NCBI RefSeq assembly: GCF_024756275.1
Contig: NZ_JANUGQ010000005.1
Span: forward strand, 62,001-126,000
Source of the DNA: Streptomyces pyxinae
GTDB taxonomy: Bacteria; Actinomycetota; Actinomycetes; Streptomycetales; Streptomycetaceae
DNA length: 64,000 nucleotides
Reading direction: 5' to 3'
In this document: positions 50,930 through 59,578 of the stretch, piece by piece
How positions within the stretch are numbered: position 1 is the stretch's first letter
How the letters are laid out: each line of letters begins with the position of its first letter
Program-made: the position numbers and the translations under genes
The notes under the pieces: model-generated
What the model saw: only the letters and a program-made list of their open reading frames with translations
Told to the model about the DNA's origin: nothing
Databases searched by the model: none

Positions 50930-52989
50930 CGGCGGCGGAGACAGAGACGGATACGCATACGGGTACGGGTACGGAGACCGTGGCGGGGCCGGTGGAGGCC
51001 CGGGCCGCCGCACCGGCCGCGACGGAGCCGGCCGGACCGGAGGCCCCCGGGGTGGCCGCCCAGGGCCGGCGGTTCCTGTGGCGGCGCCGGCGCGTCCTGG
51101 TGGCCCTGGGCGGCTGGTCCCTGCTGGAGGCCGCGCACACCTTCCTCAGCGGCTACGGGGTGGCCAAGGCCCTGGACGACGGCTTCCTCGCCGGGCGCAC
51201 CGGCACCGGACTGCTCTGGCTCGCGGTGGCCGCCGCCGGCACCCTGCTCGGCGGGCTCGCGGTGCGCGGGGTCTTCACCGCCCTCGCCGGACTGGTCGAG
51301 CCGTTCCGCGACGGACTGGTCCGCCGGGCCGTCTCGGGCGCGCTGGCCGCGGCGATCGCGGACCCGGCCCGGGCGGACAACTCGGCGGTCTCCCGGCTCA
51401 CCCACCAGAGCGAGATCGCCCGGGACAGCTTCGCCGGTCTGGTGCTGACCGCCCGTTCCTTCGTCTTCACCGGCGTCGGGGCCCTGGTGGGCCTGGCCTC
51501 GCTGGACCCGGCGCTGCTGCCGGTGGTGCTGCCCCCGCTGCTGCTCGGCCTGGCGCTGTTCCTCTCCACCCTCGCCCCGATGGCCGCCGCCCAGCGGGCC
51601 TTCCTCGACGCCGACGAGGCCCTCTCGGACCGGGTGGGCGCGGTCGGCGCGGGATTCCGGGACGTGGTGGCGTGCGGCGGCCAAGGGGTGATCGGCGCCG
51701 AACTGGACCGGCTGATCGCCGCCGAGGCCCGGCTCGCCCGCCGCCTCGCCCGCTGGGCCGGGGTGCGCACCCTGGCCCTGGGCGCGGCCGGCCGGCTGCC
51801 GGTGGTGGCGCTGCTGCTGGCCATCCCCTGGCTGCTGCGCGGCGGCGCCACGGCCGGGGCGCTGCTCGGCGCGCTGACCTATCTGCTCCAGGCGCTGCTG
51901 CCCGCGCTGCACGCCCTGATGACCGCCTTCGGGGCGGCCGGCAGCCGGCTGCTGGTGGTCCTCGAACGGTTCCGCGCCGACCCCGCCCTCCCGGACTCGG
52001 CCGCCCCGGAGGCCGCGTCCGCGTTTCCGGACCCGGGGCCGCCGGGGGCCGCGTCCGCGCTTCCGGACCCGGGCCCGCCGGGGGCCGCGTCCGCCGCGCC
52101 CGACCGGGTCGCCCTCGGGGCCGCGCCCCCGCTTCCCGCCCGGGTCCTGTCGGAGTCCGCGCCCGCTGTTCCTGAGCCAACGGCGCCGGAGGCGGTGCCC
52201 GTGTGCCCGCGCCCGGGCCCGCCGGGAGCCGCGCCCGCCCCGACCGGGCCGGCCGCGCCGGAGGACCCGGGCCCGCCCGCCGCCGAACTGCGCGGGGTCA
52301 CCTTCGCGTACGGCCCCGGCGCCCGCCCCGTACTGGACCGGCTCGACCTCACCGTCCGGCCGGGGGAGTGGCTGGCGGTGGTCGGCCCGAGCGGCATCGG
52401 CAAGTCCACGCTCACCGCGCTGCTCGCCGGCCTGCTCGCGCCGGACCGGGGCACGGTCACCCTGGGGGGCGCACTCGCCCGGGACCCGTCCGGGCGGGCT
52501 CCGCTCCAGCGCCGGACGCTCCTCCCCCAACAGGCGTACGTCTTCTCCGGAACCGTCCGCGAGAACCTCCGCTATCTGTCCCCGGACGCCTCAGCCGCCG
52601 ACCTCCGGCGGGCCGTAGCGGCACTGGAGCTCGATCCGCTGATCGACCGGCTCGGTGGCCTGGAAGCGACCGTCGGCCCGGAGCGGCTGTCGGCGGGGGA
52701 GCGGCAGCGCCTGGCCCTCGGCCGTGCCCACCTCTCGCGGGCGCCGCTGCTGCTGCTGGACGAGGCCACCTGTCATCTGGACCCGGACACCGAGGAGCGG
52801 GCCGAGCGGGCCCTCGCCGCCCGGCCCGGCACCACTCTGGTGGTGGTCGCCCACCGGATCTCGTCCGCGCTGCGGGCCGACCGGGTGCTGCTCCTCGACG
52901 GTGACCGCGCTCTCTGCGCCCCGCACGACGAGCTGCTGGCCCGGTCGGCGCTCTACCGCGATCTGGCCGGCCTCTGGGAGACCGGCTGA
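50926..52989 (+). CDS. ramB: ABC half-transporter of the SapB system (consensus nucleotide site)
   Basis: 687 aa from GTG 50926, overlapping ramA as GTGA. After a 45-residue Thr/Ala-rich N-terminus the membrane domain runs from about 60 to 345. An unusually long Ala/Pro linker follows (about 350-455), with repeats of DPGPPGAASA. The ATPase has Walker A GPSGIGKSTLTALL (about 488), Q-loop LLPQQAYVFSGTV, signature LSAGERQRLAL, Walker B LLLLDEATCHLDP and VVVAHRISS. Together with RamA it forms an asymmetric heterodimer for lanthipeptide export. Confidence 0.93.
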   Translation: MTAAETETDTHTGTGTETVAGPVEARAAAPAATEPAGPEAPGVAAQGRRFLWRRRRVLVALGGWSLLEAAHTFLSGYGVAKALDDGFLAGRTGTGLLWLAVAAAGTLLGGLAVRGVFTALAGLVEPFRDGLVRRAVSGALAAAIADPARADNSAVSRLTHQSEIARDSFAGLVLTARSFVFTGVGALVGLASLDPALLPVVLPPLLLGLALFLSTLAPMAAAQRAFLDADEALSDRVGAVGAGFRDVVACGGQGVIGAELDRLIAAEARLARRLARWAGVRTLALGAAGRLPVVALLLAIPWLLRGGATAGALLGALTYLLQALLPALHALMTAFGAAGSRLLVVLERFRADPALPDSAAPEAASAFPDPGPPGAASALPDPGPPGAASAAPDRVALGAAPPLPARVLSESAPAVPEPTAPEAVPVCPRPGPPGAAPAPTGPAAPEDPGPPAAELRGVTFAYGPGARPVLDRLDLTVRPGEWLAVVGPSGIGKSTLTALLAGLLAPDRGTVTLGGALARDPSGRAPLQRRTLLPQQAYVFSGTVRENLRYLSPDASAADLRRAVAALELDPLIDRLGGLEATVGPERLSAGERQRLALGRAHLSRAPLLLLDEATCHLDPDTEERAERALAARPGTTLVVVAHRISSALRADRVLLLDGDRALCAPHDELLARSALYRDLAGLWETG

Positions 52990-53005
52990 CGGACGGCACG
53001 GAAAG

Positions 53006-53040
53006 GCGCCCGGGCCCGCCGGTGCGGCGGTCCCGGGCGC
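53006..53040. terminator. bidirectional terminator between ramB and ramR
   Basis: GCGCCCGGG (53006-53014) and CCCGGGCGC (53032-53040) are perfect 9-bp arms between two convergent genes, 17 bp past the ramB stop. Confidence 0.65.
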
Positions 53041-53067
53041 GGGTCGGCTCGGGCGCCTCCGGGTGCC

Positions 53068-53721
53068 TCAGACCCAGCCGGCGCCCTGGGATATCCGGAT
53101 GGCGTCTATTCGGTTGCGCGCGCCGACCTTGCGCGTCGCGGAGGCCATGTAATTGCGCACGGTCCCATTGGAGAGATGCAGGCCACGCGCTATCTCGGCG
53201 ATGGACTCACCCTCGGCCGCCCGGGACAGCACGCTCAGCTCGCGCTGGGTGAGCGGCATCCGGGCCGCCTCCAGAAAGCCGAAGGCGAGCGATTCGTCGA
53301 TGAACCGCTCGCCTTCGGCGACCTTTCGGATGGCCCGTACCAGGCGGTGTGTGGAGCCGTTCTTGTCCACATAGCCCAGTGCCCGAGCCTCGAAGGCTCT
53401 GCGCAGCGCCCCGGGCCGGCCCGCCGAGGCGAGCACGAGCAGAGCCATGCGCGGGGTCAGAATGGGCCCCGTGGGACCAGTGGTGCCGGTGATGTCGGTG
53501 GTGCCGGTGCTCACAGCACCCTCGGTGTCGCCTTCGAGCAGCGCGGTCGCGCCCGGACAGTCCAGGTCCACGACGCACACGTCCGGCCGTAAGGTCTGCG
53601 ACAGACGCGCGGCGGTCCCCCAGCCGCAGGCGGACACGTCGAACGCCCCCTCCTTGGTGAGCAGCGCGGCCAGCGCGGACCTCAGCAGACTGACGCTGTG
53701 CAGCACGAGAACCCTCGTCAT
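53068..53721 (-). CDS. ramR: RamR/AmfR-type response regulator
   Basis: 217 aa from ATG 53721, with GGGGAAAC upstream. N-terminal receiver-like domain (about 1-125) and C-terminal LuxR/FixJ HTH (about 150-212: LTQRELSVLSRAAEGESIAE, LHLSNGTVRNYMASATRKV). The receiver is atypical: the acidic pair near residue 8 is replaced by LHS (VLVLHSVSLLRS), and a TGTTDITGTTGPTGP insertion follows the putative phospho-Asp region VVDLDCPG. No kinase gene is nearby. It activates ramCSAB in S. coelicolor. Convergent with ramB. Confidence 0.94.
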   Translation of the reverse strand: MTRVLVLHSVSLLRSALAALLTKEGAFDVSACGWGTAARLSQTLRPDVCVVDLDCPGATALLEGDTEGAVSTGTTDITGTTGPTGPILTPRMALLVLASAGRPGALRRAFEARALGYVDKNGSTHRLVRAIRKVAEGERFIDESLAFGFLEAARMPLTQRELSVLSRAAEGESIAEIARGLHLSNGTVRNYMASATRKVGARNRIDAIRISQGAGWV

Positions 53722-54197
53722 GCGGTTTCCCCTCCCACTCGTCCGACTCGGCACGCCCGGGGGCGTGCGCATAAGCCATCCAAGCGGTTTCCCCGCCATT
53801 CCGGAGAAGAACATGCTTTTGGGAGGTGACAGGGGCGCGTAGCACATTCGAACGAGCGCCCCTCCTGCAAAAGTGCGCCCACTGCGCTTCGGTATATCCA
53901 TCATCCGGTCGAGTCATTTTTGCGTATGGCCCACTACGACGCCTCTCGCGTGATAAAGGCGGTCCGCTCGCCCGTTCCGGTGCCCCCGACCCGGCCCGCT
54001 CGCCGCCCCGCCGCCCCCATGAGCCGGCCGCCACCCCGCCGACCGGGCGGAATCGGACGGCGTACGCGGGACGGAGCGGCGCGTCGGCTTGCCGGACCCG
54101 GTTCGCCGGGGGTGGCCTGGCCCGTGCCTCCCAGCGTCCAGGAGCCGTTCCCGCGCCCTTTCCGAAGCACAGAAGCACAGAAGCACAGGAGTACCGG
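53722..54197. promoter_or_regulatory. divergent region between ramR and the SSI gene
   Basis: 476 bp, lower in GC between about 53780 and 53940 than the genes. GCGGTTTCCCC occurs twice (53722-53732, which is the ramR ribosome site region, and 53784-53794). GAAGCACA is repeated three times at about 54163-54187, just before the SSI gene. No additional gene is convincing. Confidence 0.45.
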
Positions 54198-54620
54198 ATG
54201 AACTTTCCGCCCCGGCCGACCCGCCGCGCCGCTGTCGCGGCCGCGCTGCTCGCCCTCGTCGCCTCCACCGCGCCCGCCGCCGCCGTGTCCGCCGGGCCCG
54301 TCCGGGCGCAGGGGCCCGACCGGGGGCTCTTCCTCACTGTCTCGGGGGCCGACCAGAGCTGGATCCGGGGCGTACGACTGCGCTGCATGCCCGAGCCCGA
54401 GGGCGTCCACCCGGAAGCCGCCGGTGCCTGCGCCGCGCTGGACGCCGCCGACGGGGACTTCGACCGGCTGGCCGGGCGCTCCAAGGCCTGCACCAAACGG
54501 TCCGAGCCGATCGAGGTCGGTGCCACCGGCAGCTGGCACGGCCGTACCGTCGGCTGGCGCAAGACCTACCCCAACGCGTGCCTGCTCGACGCGGCGACCG
54601 GCCCCGTCTTCCGGTTCTGA
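54198..54620 (+). CDS. subtilisin-inhibitor (SSI) family secreted protease inhibitor
   Basis: 140 aa. Signal peptide (about 1-30), then an SSI domain: GLFLTVSGADQSWIRGVRLR, CMPEPEGVHPEAAGACAAL, FDRLAGRSKACTKRSEPIEV, HGRTVGWRKTYPNACLLD and the end PVFRF. All four Cys of the two disulfides are conserved. Aligned with SSI (Cys-Pro-Met-Val), the reactive loop reads Cys-Thr-Lys-Arg, so P1 is Lys. This predicts inhibition of trypsin-like rather than subtilisin-like proteases. It is next to the ram cluster; a trypsin-like protease is encoded at 18.6 kb. Confidence 0.9.
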   Translation: MNFPPRPTRRAAVAAALLALVASTAPAAAVSAGPVRAQGPDRGLFLTVSGADQSWIRGVRLRCMPEPEGVHPEAAGACAALDAADGDFDRLAGRSKACTKRSEPIEVGATGSWHGRTVGWRKTYPNACLLDAATGPVFRF

Positions 54621-54637
54621 CGGCGAGCCGCCGCCGC

Positions 54638-54793
54638 TCAGGTGTCGGCGGCGGCGGTTCCGATGGTGAGCATGCCGAGCACCACCCAGCCGAACCAGAG
54701 CCAGCCGTTGCTGCCGAGCGCCACCGTATAGGCGCTCGTCACCACCAGGGCTCCGAAGGTCAGTGCGGTCATGGTCTTCGTGGCAGCGGACAT
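54638..54793 (-). CDS. small two-helix membrane protein
   Basis: 51 aa from ATG 54793 (MSAATKTMTALTFGALVVTS). Two hydrophobic helices (about 8-25 and 30-48, WLWFGWVVLGMLTIGTAA) fill the protein. The start is chosen at the internal ATG because it begins the hydrophobic unit. Function unknown; convergent with the SSI gene. Confidence 0.6.
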   Translation of the reverse strand: MSAATKTMTALTFGALVVTSAYTVALGSNGWLWFGWVVLGMLTIGTAAADT

Positions 54794-55023
54794 CGCGCCC
54801 TCCTCCCGGCCGGACCGTACGGCCATGGTCACCCGGACGGAGGGCATCGCGCCACTGTCCGGGCCCGCCCCGGCGAGATCTGACCGTGCGCGACCGGCCG
54901 GTGAGACCAGTCGCGCACGAGCCGCCGTACGAGCCTGCCGGCGGTGGCCGTCCCGGTGCGACGCGCCCGTCCGGTACGCCCGGCCGATGTACCCGGCCGG
55001 TACGCCCGGCCCGGCGCCCGGTC

Positions 55024-55977
55024 CTACCGGCCGCGCGCCTGGAGGGACGCGAGGTAGGCGTTGTACGCCGCCAGCTCCTTGTCACCGTCCCGGTCGGCCG
55101 CCCGGTCGGCGCGCTTCGCCGTCCGCTGCTCGGACCGGTACCACTGGTAGACCAGCGCGATCAGCACCAGCACCGAGGGGATCTCACTGAACCCCCAGGC
55201 GATGCCGCCGGCCGCCGTCTGGTCCGCCAGCGCCTCGATCCCGAGGGAGGCGGGCGGGCTGTCGTACACCTTGATCATCGGCTGGCTCGCCATCATCAGC
55301 GCGATACCGAAGAAGGCGTGGAACGGCATGCCGGCGAACAGCTCCAGCATCCGCATCACATAACCGGGCCGGTGCGGGCCCGGGTCCACGCCCATGATCG
55401 GCCAGAAGAAGACCAGGCCGACGGCGAGGAAGTGCACCATCATCGCGATATGACCCGCCTTCGAGCCCATCAGGGTGTCGAAGAGCGGGGTGAAGTACAG
55501 CCCGTAGAGGCTGGCGATGAACATCGGGATGGTGAACGCCGGGTGAGTGATCACCCGCATATAGCGGCTGTGCAGCAGCGCGAGCAGCAGTTCGCGCGGC
55601 CCCTTGGCCCCCCGCCGCGAGGCCACCGGCAGCGCCCGCAGCGCCAGCGTCACCGGGGCGCCCAGCAGCACCAGAATCGGCGAGACCATGCTGATCACCA
55701 TGTGCTGCACCATGTGCACGCTGAACATGACCATGCCGTAGTCGTTCAGCTTGGTGCACATCACCAGCGCCACGCTCAGCACGCCGACCGCGAAGAAGAC
55801 CGTGCGGCCGGCCGGCCAGGCGTCGCCGCGCCGGAGCAGCCGGACGACCCCCCACCCGTAGAGCACCAGGGCCAGCACACTGCCGACCAGGAAGAAGGTG
55901 TCGGGGGAGAACTCCAGCCCCCGGCCCAGGGTGAACGGCGGCAGGTCCATGGTCATGCCGTGGCCGCTGTGATCCAT
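55024..55977 (-). CDS. CtaG-type cytochrome c oxidase assembly membrane protein
   Basis: 317 aa with about seven membrane helices. The caa3_CtaG family (DUF1404-like) is recognised by conserved His in VHMVQHMVISMVSPI, ITHPAF, MVHFLAVGLVFFWPIMG and FHAFFGIALM. The N-terminus MDHSGHGMTMDLPPF is His/Met-rich, suggesting copper handling. It probably helps copper insertion into the oxidase, in the inner membrane. The charged C-terminus (residues about 285-317) is cytoplasmic. Confidence 0.9.
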   Translation of the reverse strand: MDHSGHGMTMDLPPFTLGRGLEFSPDTFFLVGSVLALVLYGWGVVRLLRRGDAWPAGRTVFFAVGVLSVALVMCTKLNDYGMVMFSVHMVQHMVISMVSPILVLLGAPVTLALRALPVASRRGAKGPRELLLALLHSRYMRVITHPAFTIPMFIASLYGLYFTPLFDTLMGSKAGHIAMMVHFLAVGLVFFWPIMGVDPGPHRPGYVMRMLELFAGMPFHAFFGIALMMASQPMIKVYDSPPASLGIEALADQTAAGGIAWGFSEIPSVLVLIALVYQWYRSEQRTAKRADRAADRDGDKELAAYNAYLASLQARGR

Positions 55978-56113
55978 CCGCCGGCTCCTGATTCGTACGG
56001 GATCGTCCGCTTGCCGGTCCAGAGTAGAACCGCCCCCGGACGCGCTCGCGACCGGGGGCGGATGGTTGAACGGCGGAACGGTCCTCGTAGGAGCGACGAA
56101 ACCATCCCCGGGG

Positions 56114-56149
56114 CCGCCGCCGGGGCGGGCGGGCCCGTCCCGGCGGCGG
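56114..56149 (-). terminator. hairpin downstream of pfkA
   Basis: CCGCCGCCGGG (56114-56124) and CCCGGCGGCGG (56139-56149), perfect 11-bp arms, 53 bp past the pfkA stop. Confidence 0.5.
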
Positions 56150-56201
56150 CGGAACCTCTCCCGGGGGAGTGGGCGGCTCCGCCCGGCTCGCGGTGCCGGG
56201 C

Positions 56202-57227
56202 TCAGAGGACGGTCTCGGCCTCCTCGTACCGCTGAGCCGGCACCGTCTTCAGCGTCTCGACGGCCCGGGCCAGCGGCACCATCTCGATGTCCGTGCCGCG
56301 CAGCGCGGTCAGCATCCCGAACTCGCCCCGGTGCGCCGCCTCCACCGCGTGCCAGCCGAAGCGGGTGGCCAGCACCCGGTCGTACGCGGTCGGAGTGCCG
56401 CCCCGCTGGACGTGGCCGAGGATCACCGGGCGCGCCTCCTTGCCGAGCCGCCGCTCCAGTTCCACCGAGAGCTGCCGGGCCACCCCGGCGAACCGCTCAT
56501 GGCCGTAGACGTCGGTGCCGCCCTCGTCGAACTTCATGGAGCCGGGGCGCGGCTTGGCGCCCTCGGCCACCACCACGATGGCGAACCGCTTGCCCGCCTC
56601 GAAGCGCGCCCCGACCCGGGCCGTGAGCTCGTCGATGTCGAAGGGGCGCTCGGGCACCACGACCGCGTGGGCGCCGGCCGCCATTCCGGAGTGCAGCGCG
56701 ATCCAGCCGGTGTGACGGCCCATGACCTCCACCACCAGCACCCGCTGATGCGACTCGGCGGTGGTCTTCAGCCGGTCGAGCGCCTCGGTGGCGACGCCCA
56801 CCGCCGTGTCGAAGCCGAAGGTGACATCGGTCGCGGCGATGTCGTTGTCGATGGTCTTCGGCACACCGACGACCGGCAGTCCCGCCTCCGACATCAGGTG
56901 CGCCGCCTTGAGGGTGCCCTCACCGCCGATCGGAATGATCACGTCGAGCCCCAGGTCGGCCACGTACCCCCGGGCCCGCTCCACACCGTCCCGCAGACGG
57001 TCGGGCTGCACCCGGGAGGAGCCGAGGATGGTGCCGCCCGTCGCCAGGATGCCGCCCACCGCGTCCAGATCGAGCTTGCGGTAGTCGCACTCCAGCAGGC
57101 CCTTCCAGCCGTCGTGGAAGCCGATGACCTCGTCGCCGTGATCCACGACGGCACGGTGCACGACGGAACGGATGACGGCGTTCAGGCCGGGGCAGTCGCC
57201 GCCGGAAGTGAGCACACCAATGCGCAT
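56202..57227 (-). CDS. pfkA: 6-phosphofructokinase
   Basis: 341 aa. It phosphorylates fructose 6-phosphate in glycolysis. Motifs: GVLTSGGDCPGLNAVIR (nucleotide site), IPIGGEGTLKAA, PKTIDNDI with the catalytic Asp, VVEVMGRHTGWIAL and LGHVQRGGTPTAYDRV. The GGEGT form (not GGDDT) argues for ATP rather than pyrophosphate as donor, as in other Streptomyces Pfk enzymes. Streptomyces carries several pfkA copies, so this one may be conditional. Confidence 0.96.
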   Translation of the reverse strand: MRIGVLTSGGDCPGLNAVIRSVVHRAVVDHGDEVIGFHDGWKGLLECDYRKLDLDAVGGILATGGTILGSSRVQPDRLRDGVERARGYVADLGLDVIIPIGGEGTLKAAHLMSEAGLPVVGVPKTIDNDIAATDVTFGFDTAVGVATEALDRLKTTAESHQRVLVVEVMGRHTGWIALHSGMAAGAHAVVVPERPFDIDELTARVGARFEAGKRFAIVVVAEGAKPRPGSMKFDEGGTDVYGHERFAGVARQLSVELERRLGKEARPVILGHVQRGGTPTAYDRVLATRFGWHAVEAAHRGEFGMLTALRGTDIEMVPLARAVETLKTVPAQRYEEAETVL

Positions 57228-57477
57228 AGCCCGAAATACACCTTCTCAACGTGGGCCGACTCCCGGACCACGTCGTCCGGCTGGATCTCCGCCACCCTAC
57301 CGGCGCGGACGACGGGGCCGAACCGTGCGTCCGGACCCCGGACGCACTTCGGATGAACAGACGGGACAGGCGAGAGAGACGAAGCGGAAGGGCGGGCGGA
57401 GGGACCCGGCCGCCCGGGACTCTCCGCCCGCCCGTCTGTCCGTCCGCCGGCCCTCCCGGGGGGCCCGGACCGGCGCG

Positions 57478-58212
57478 TCAGGCCGGCTGGGAGGCGGCGG
57501 CGATGCGCTCGGCGCGCAGCGCCTCGTACCAGCGGTCGTCGGTGGGCGGCAGCGCGTTCACATCGAGGGCCAGCTTCAGCAGCAGGTCCGCGATCTGCGG
57601 GTTGCGGGCCATCACCGGGCCGTGCATGTACGTGCCGAAGACCGTGTCGTTGTACGCGCCCTCGGTGCCGTCCCCGGTGCCGTTCCCGTTGCCGAAGACG
57701 GTACGGGCGAACGGCCGGGCGGTCGGGCCGAGATGGGTGACGCCCTGGTGGTTCTCGAACCCGGTCAGCTGGGGCAGGCCCAGCCGGGGGTCGATGTCGG
57801 CCAGCACGTCGCCCACGCACCGGTCGCCCTCGCCGCGGGTGGAGATCACGTCGATCAGGCCGAGGCCGGGCTCGCGCTCGCCCAGGTCGTTGATGAACTC
57901 ATGGCCCAGGATCTGGTAACCCGCGCAGACCGAGAAGATGATCGCGCCGTTCTCGGCGGCCCGGTTCAGCCCGCCGTCCCGGCGCAGCCGCTCGGCCGCC
58001 AGCCGCTGCGGCCGGTCCTCGCCGCCGCCGATGAGGTAGATGTCACCGGAGGTCGGGATCGGCTGGTCGCTGCGGACGTCGACCCGCTGGACGTCCAGCC
58101 CGCGCTGCCGCGCCCGGCGCTCCACCACCAGGGCGTTGCCCTGGTCTCCGTACGTGCTGAGCAGGTCCGGGTAGACCCACACCAGCCGCAGACTGTTGTC
58201 GCTCATGCTCAT
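57478..58212 (-). CDS. gatD: lipid II isoglutaminyl synthase, glutaminase subunit GatD
   Basis: 244 aa. Class I glutamine amidotransferase of the CobB/CobQ type: LVWVYPDLLSTYGDQGNALV at the start, catalytic Cys in FSVCAGYQILG (about residue 94) and His in YMHGPVMARNP. It releases ammonia from glutamine for MurT, which amidates D-Glu of lipid II. An ATG two codons later is an alternative start. It lies 13 bp behind murT, a two-gene operon. Confidence 0.95.
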   Translation of the reverse strand: MSMSDNSLRLVWVYPDLLSTYGDQGNALVVERRARQRGLDVQRVDVRSDQPIPTSGDIYLIGGGEDRPQRLAAERLRRDGGLNRAAENGAIIFSVCAGYQILGHEFINDLGEREPGLGLIDVISTRGEGDRCVGDVLADIDPRLGLPQLTGFENHQGVTHLGPTARPFARTVFGNGNGTGDGTEGAYNDTVFGTYMHGPVMARNPQIADLLLKLALDVNALPPTDDRWYEALRAERIAAASQPA

Positions 58213-58225
58213 GTCCTTCGGGGGG

Positions 58226-59464
58226 TCAGTTGCCGACGCGGCGGCGTACGTCCTGGAACGCGGTGTAGTTGGCGATCAGCTCGATCCGTCCCGGCGGGGC
58301 CTGCCGCACCGCCTCGTCCAGGGTGTCGCACACCCGGAAGTCCAGGCCCGCGACCTCCAGCCGCACCGCCAGGTCGAGCCGGCGGTCACCGATCACGAAG
58401 ATCGGGTGCCCGGCCAGCCGGGTGTAGTCGACGTCCCACAGCCAGGAGGTGTCCGTGCCGTCCGCGCCCCGGGCGTTGACCGAGAGGATCACCGGCGTCG
58501 GCGGCGGGTCGATGAGGGAGAACGTTTCGAGCCAGCCCGCCGGGTTCTTCGCCAGCAGCAGCCGCAGCTCGCGCTCCAGCCAGGTCACGGTGTCGTACCG
58601 GCCGGCCACCGCCTGCACCTGGTACATCCGCTCCAGGGCGACCTGCGGCGGCACCCCGAACACGGCGGCGACGGCGGCCGACGAGGTGGCGTTCGCCTTG
58701 TTGGCGCGGCCCGGCAGCTGGAGGTGGATCGGCCAGGCGGAGCCGTGCGGGTCCAGCACATGGTCGCCGTGGAGCACCCAGCTGGGCGCGGGGCGGCGGA
58801 AGCCGCACTCGCCGCAGAACCAGTCGTCGCCCGGACGCTGCATCACACCGCCGCAGGCGGGGCACGACCAGGCGTCGTCCTTCCACTCCTGCCCGGCGGC
58901 CACCCAGACCACGTTCTGCGAGGAGGAGGCGGCCCACACGACCAGGGGGTCGTCGGCGTTGGCCACCACGACCGCCTTGGTGCCGGACAGACCCTCGCGC
59001 CACTTCTCCGCGAGCATCCGGGTCTCGGCCGCCCGGTCGAGCTGGTCGCGGGAGAGGTTGAGCAGCGCGATCGCCTTGGGCGTCACATCGCGGGCCACGC
59101 CCGCCAGGTACTTCTCGTCCACCTCGATGACGCCGAACTTGGCGTCCGAGCCGCCCGCGAGGGCCGAGGTGATGCCCGCCGGCATATTGGCGCCGAGCGC
59201 GTTCGACACCACCGGGCCGCTGGCCCGCAGGGCCTCCGCGATGAGCCGGGTGGTGGTCGTCTTGCCGTTGGTCGCGGACACCAGAACGACGTCCAGGTGA
59301 TGCGCGAGCCGCCCCAGCAGGTCGGGGTCGAGCTTGAGCGCCACCCGGCCGCCGATCACCGATCCGCTGCCGCGTCCCGCCGCGCGAGACACCGCCGCCG
59401 CGGCCTTGCCCGCCGTCACGGCCAGCTTGGCGCGCGGCGACAGCGGCTCCGAGTTGCCTGCCAT
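58226..59464 (-). CDS. murT: lipid II isoglutaminyl synthase, ligase subunit MurT
   Basis: 412 aa. Mur-ligase ATPase core: VVLVSATNGKTTTTRLIAEAL (P-loop, about residues 60-80), NLSRDQLDRAAE, a Cys4 zinc ribbon inserted in the middle (CPACGGVM and CGECGF, about 206-226), NKANATSSAAVAAVFG, and the C-terminal MurT domain (VDYTRLAGHPIFVIGDRR). It activates the D-Glu carboxylate of lipid II for amidation by GatD ammonia, affecting cross-linking and lysozyme resistance. Confidence 0.95.
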   Translation of the reverse strand: MAGNSEPLSPRAKLAVTAGKAAAAVSRAAGRGSGSVIGGRVALKLDPDLLGRLAHHLDVVLVSATNGKTTTTRLIAEALRASGPVVSNALGANMPAGITSALAGGSDAKFGVIEVDEKYLAGVARDVTPKAIALLNLSRDQLDRAAETRMLAEKWREGLSGTKAVVVANADDPLVVWAASSSQNVVWVAAGQEWKDDAWSCPACGGVMQRPGDDWFCGECGFRRPAPSWVLHGDHVLDPHGSAWPIHLQLPGRANKANATSSAAVAAVFGVPPQVALERMYQVQAVAGRYDTVTWLERELRLLLAKNPAGWLETFSLIDPPPTPVILSVNARGADGTDTSWLWDVDYTRLAGHPIFVIGDRRLDLAVRLEVAGLDFRVCDTLDEAVRQAPPGRIELIANYTAFQDVRRRVGN

Positions 59465-59578
59465 CGTCCTTGTTCCTCCTAGCGTGGGTCCGGGCTCAGC
59501 CTATCGAGATCCGGCCGGACGCCCGAACCGCGCCACCTGCCGGAACCCGGCCGGACGCCCGGAACGTACGCTTCGGCC

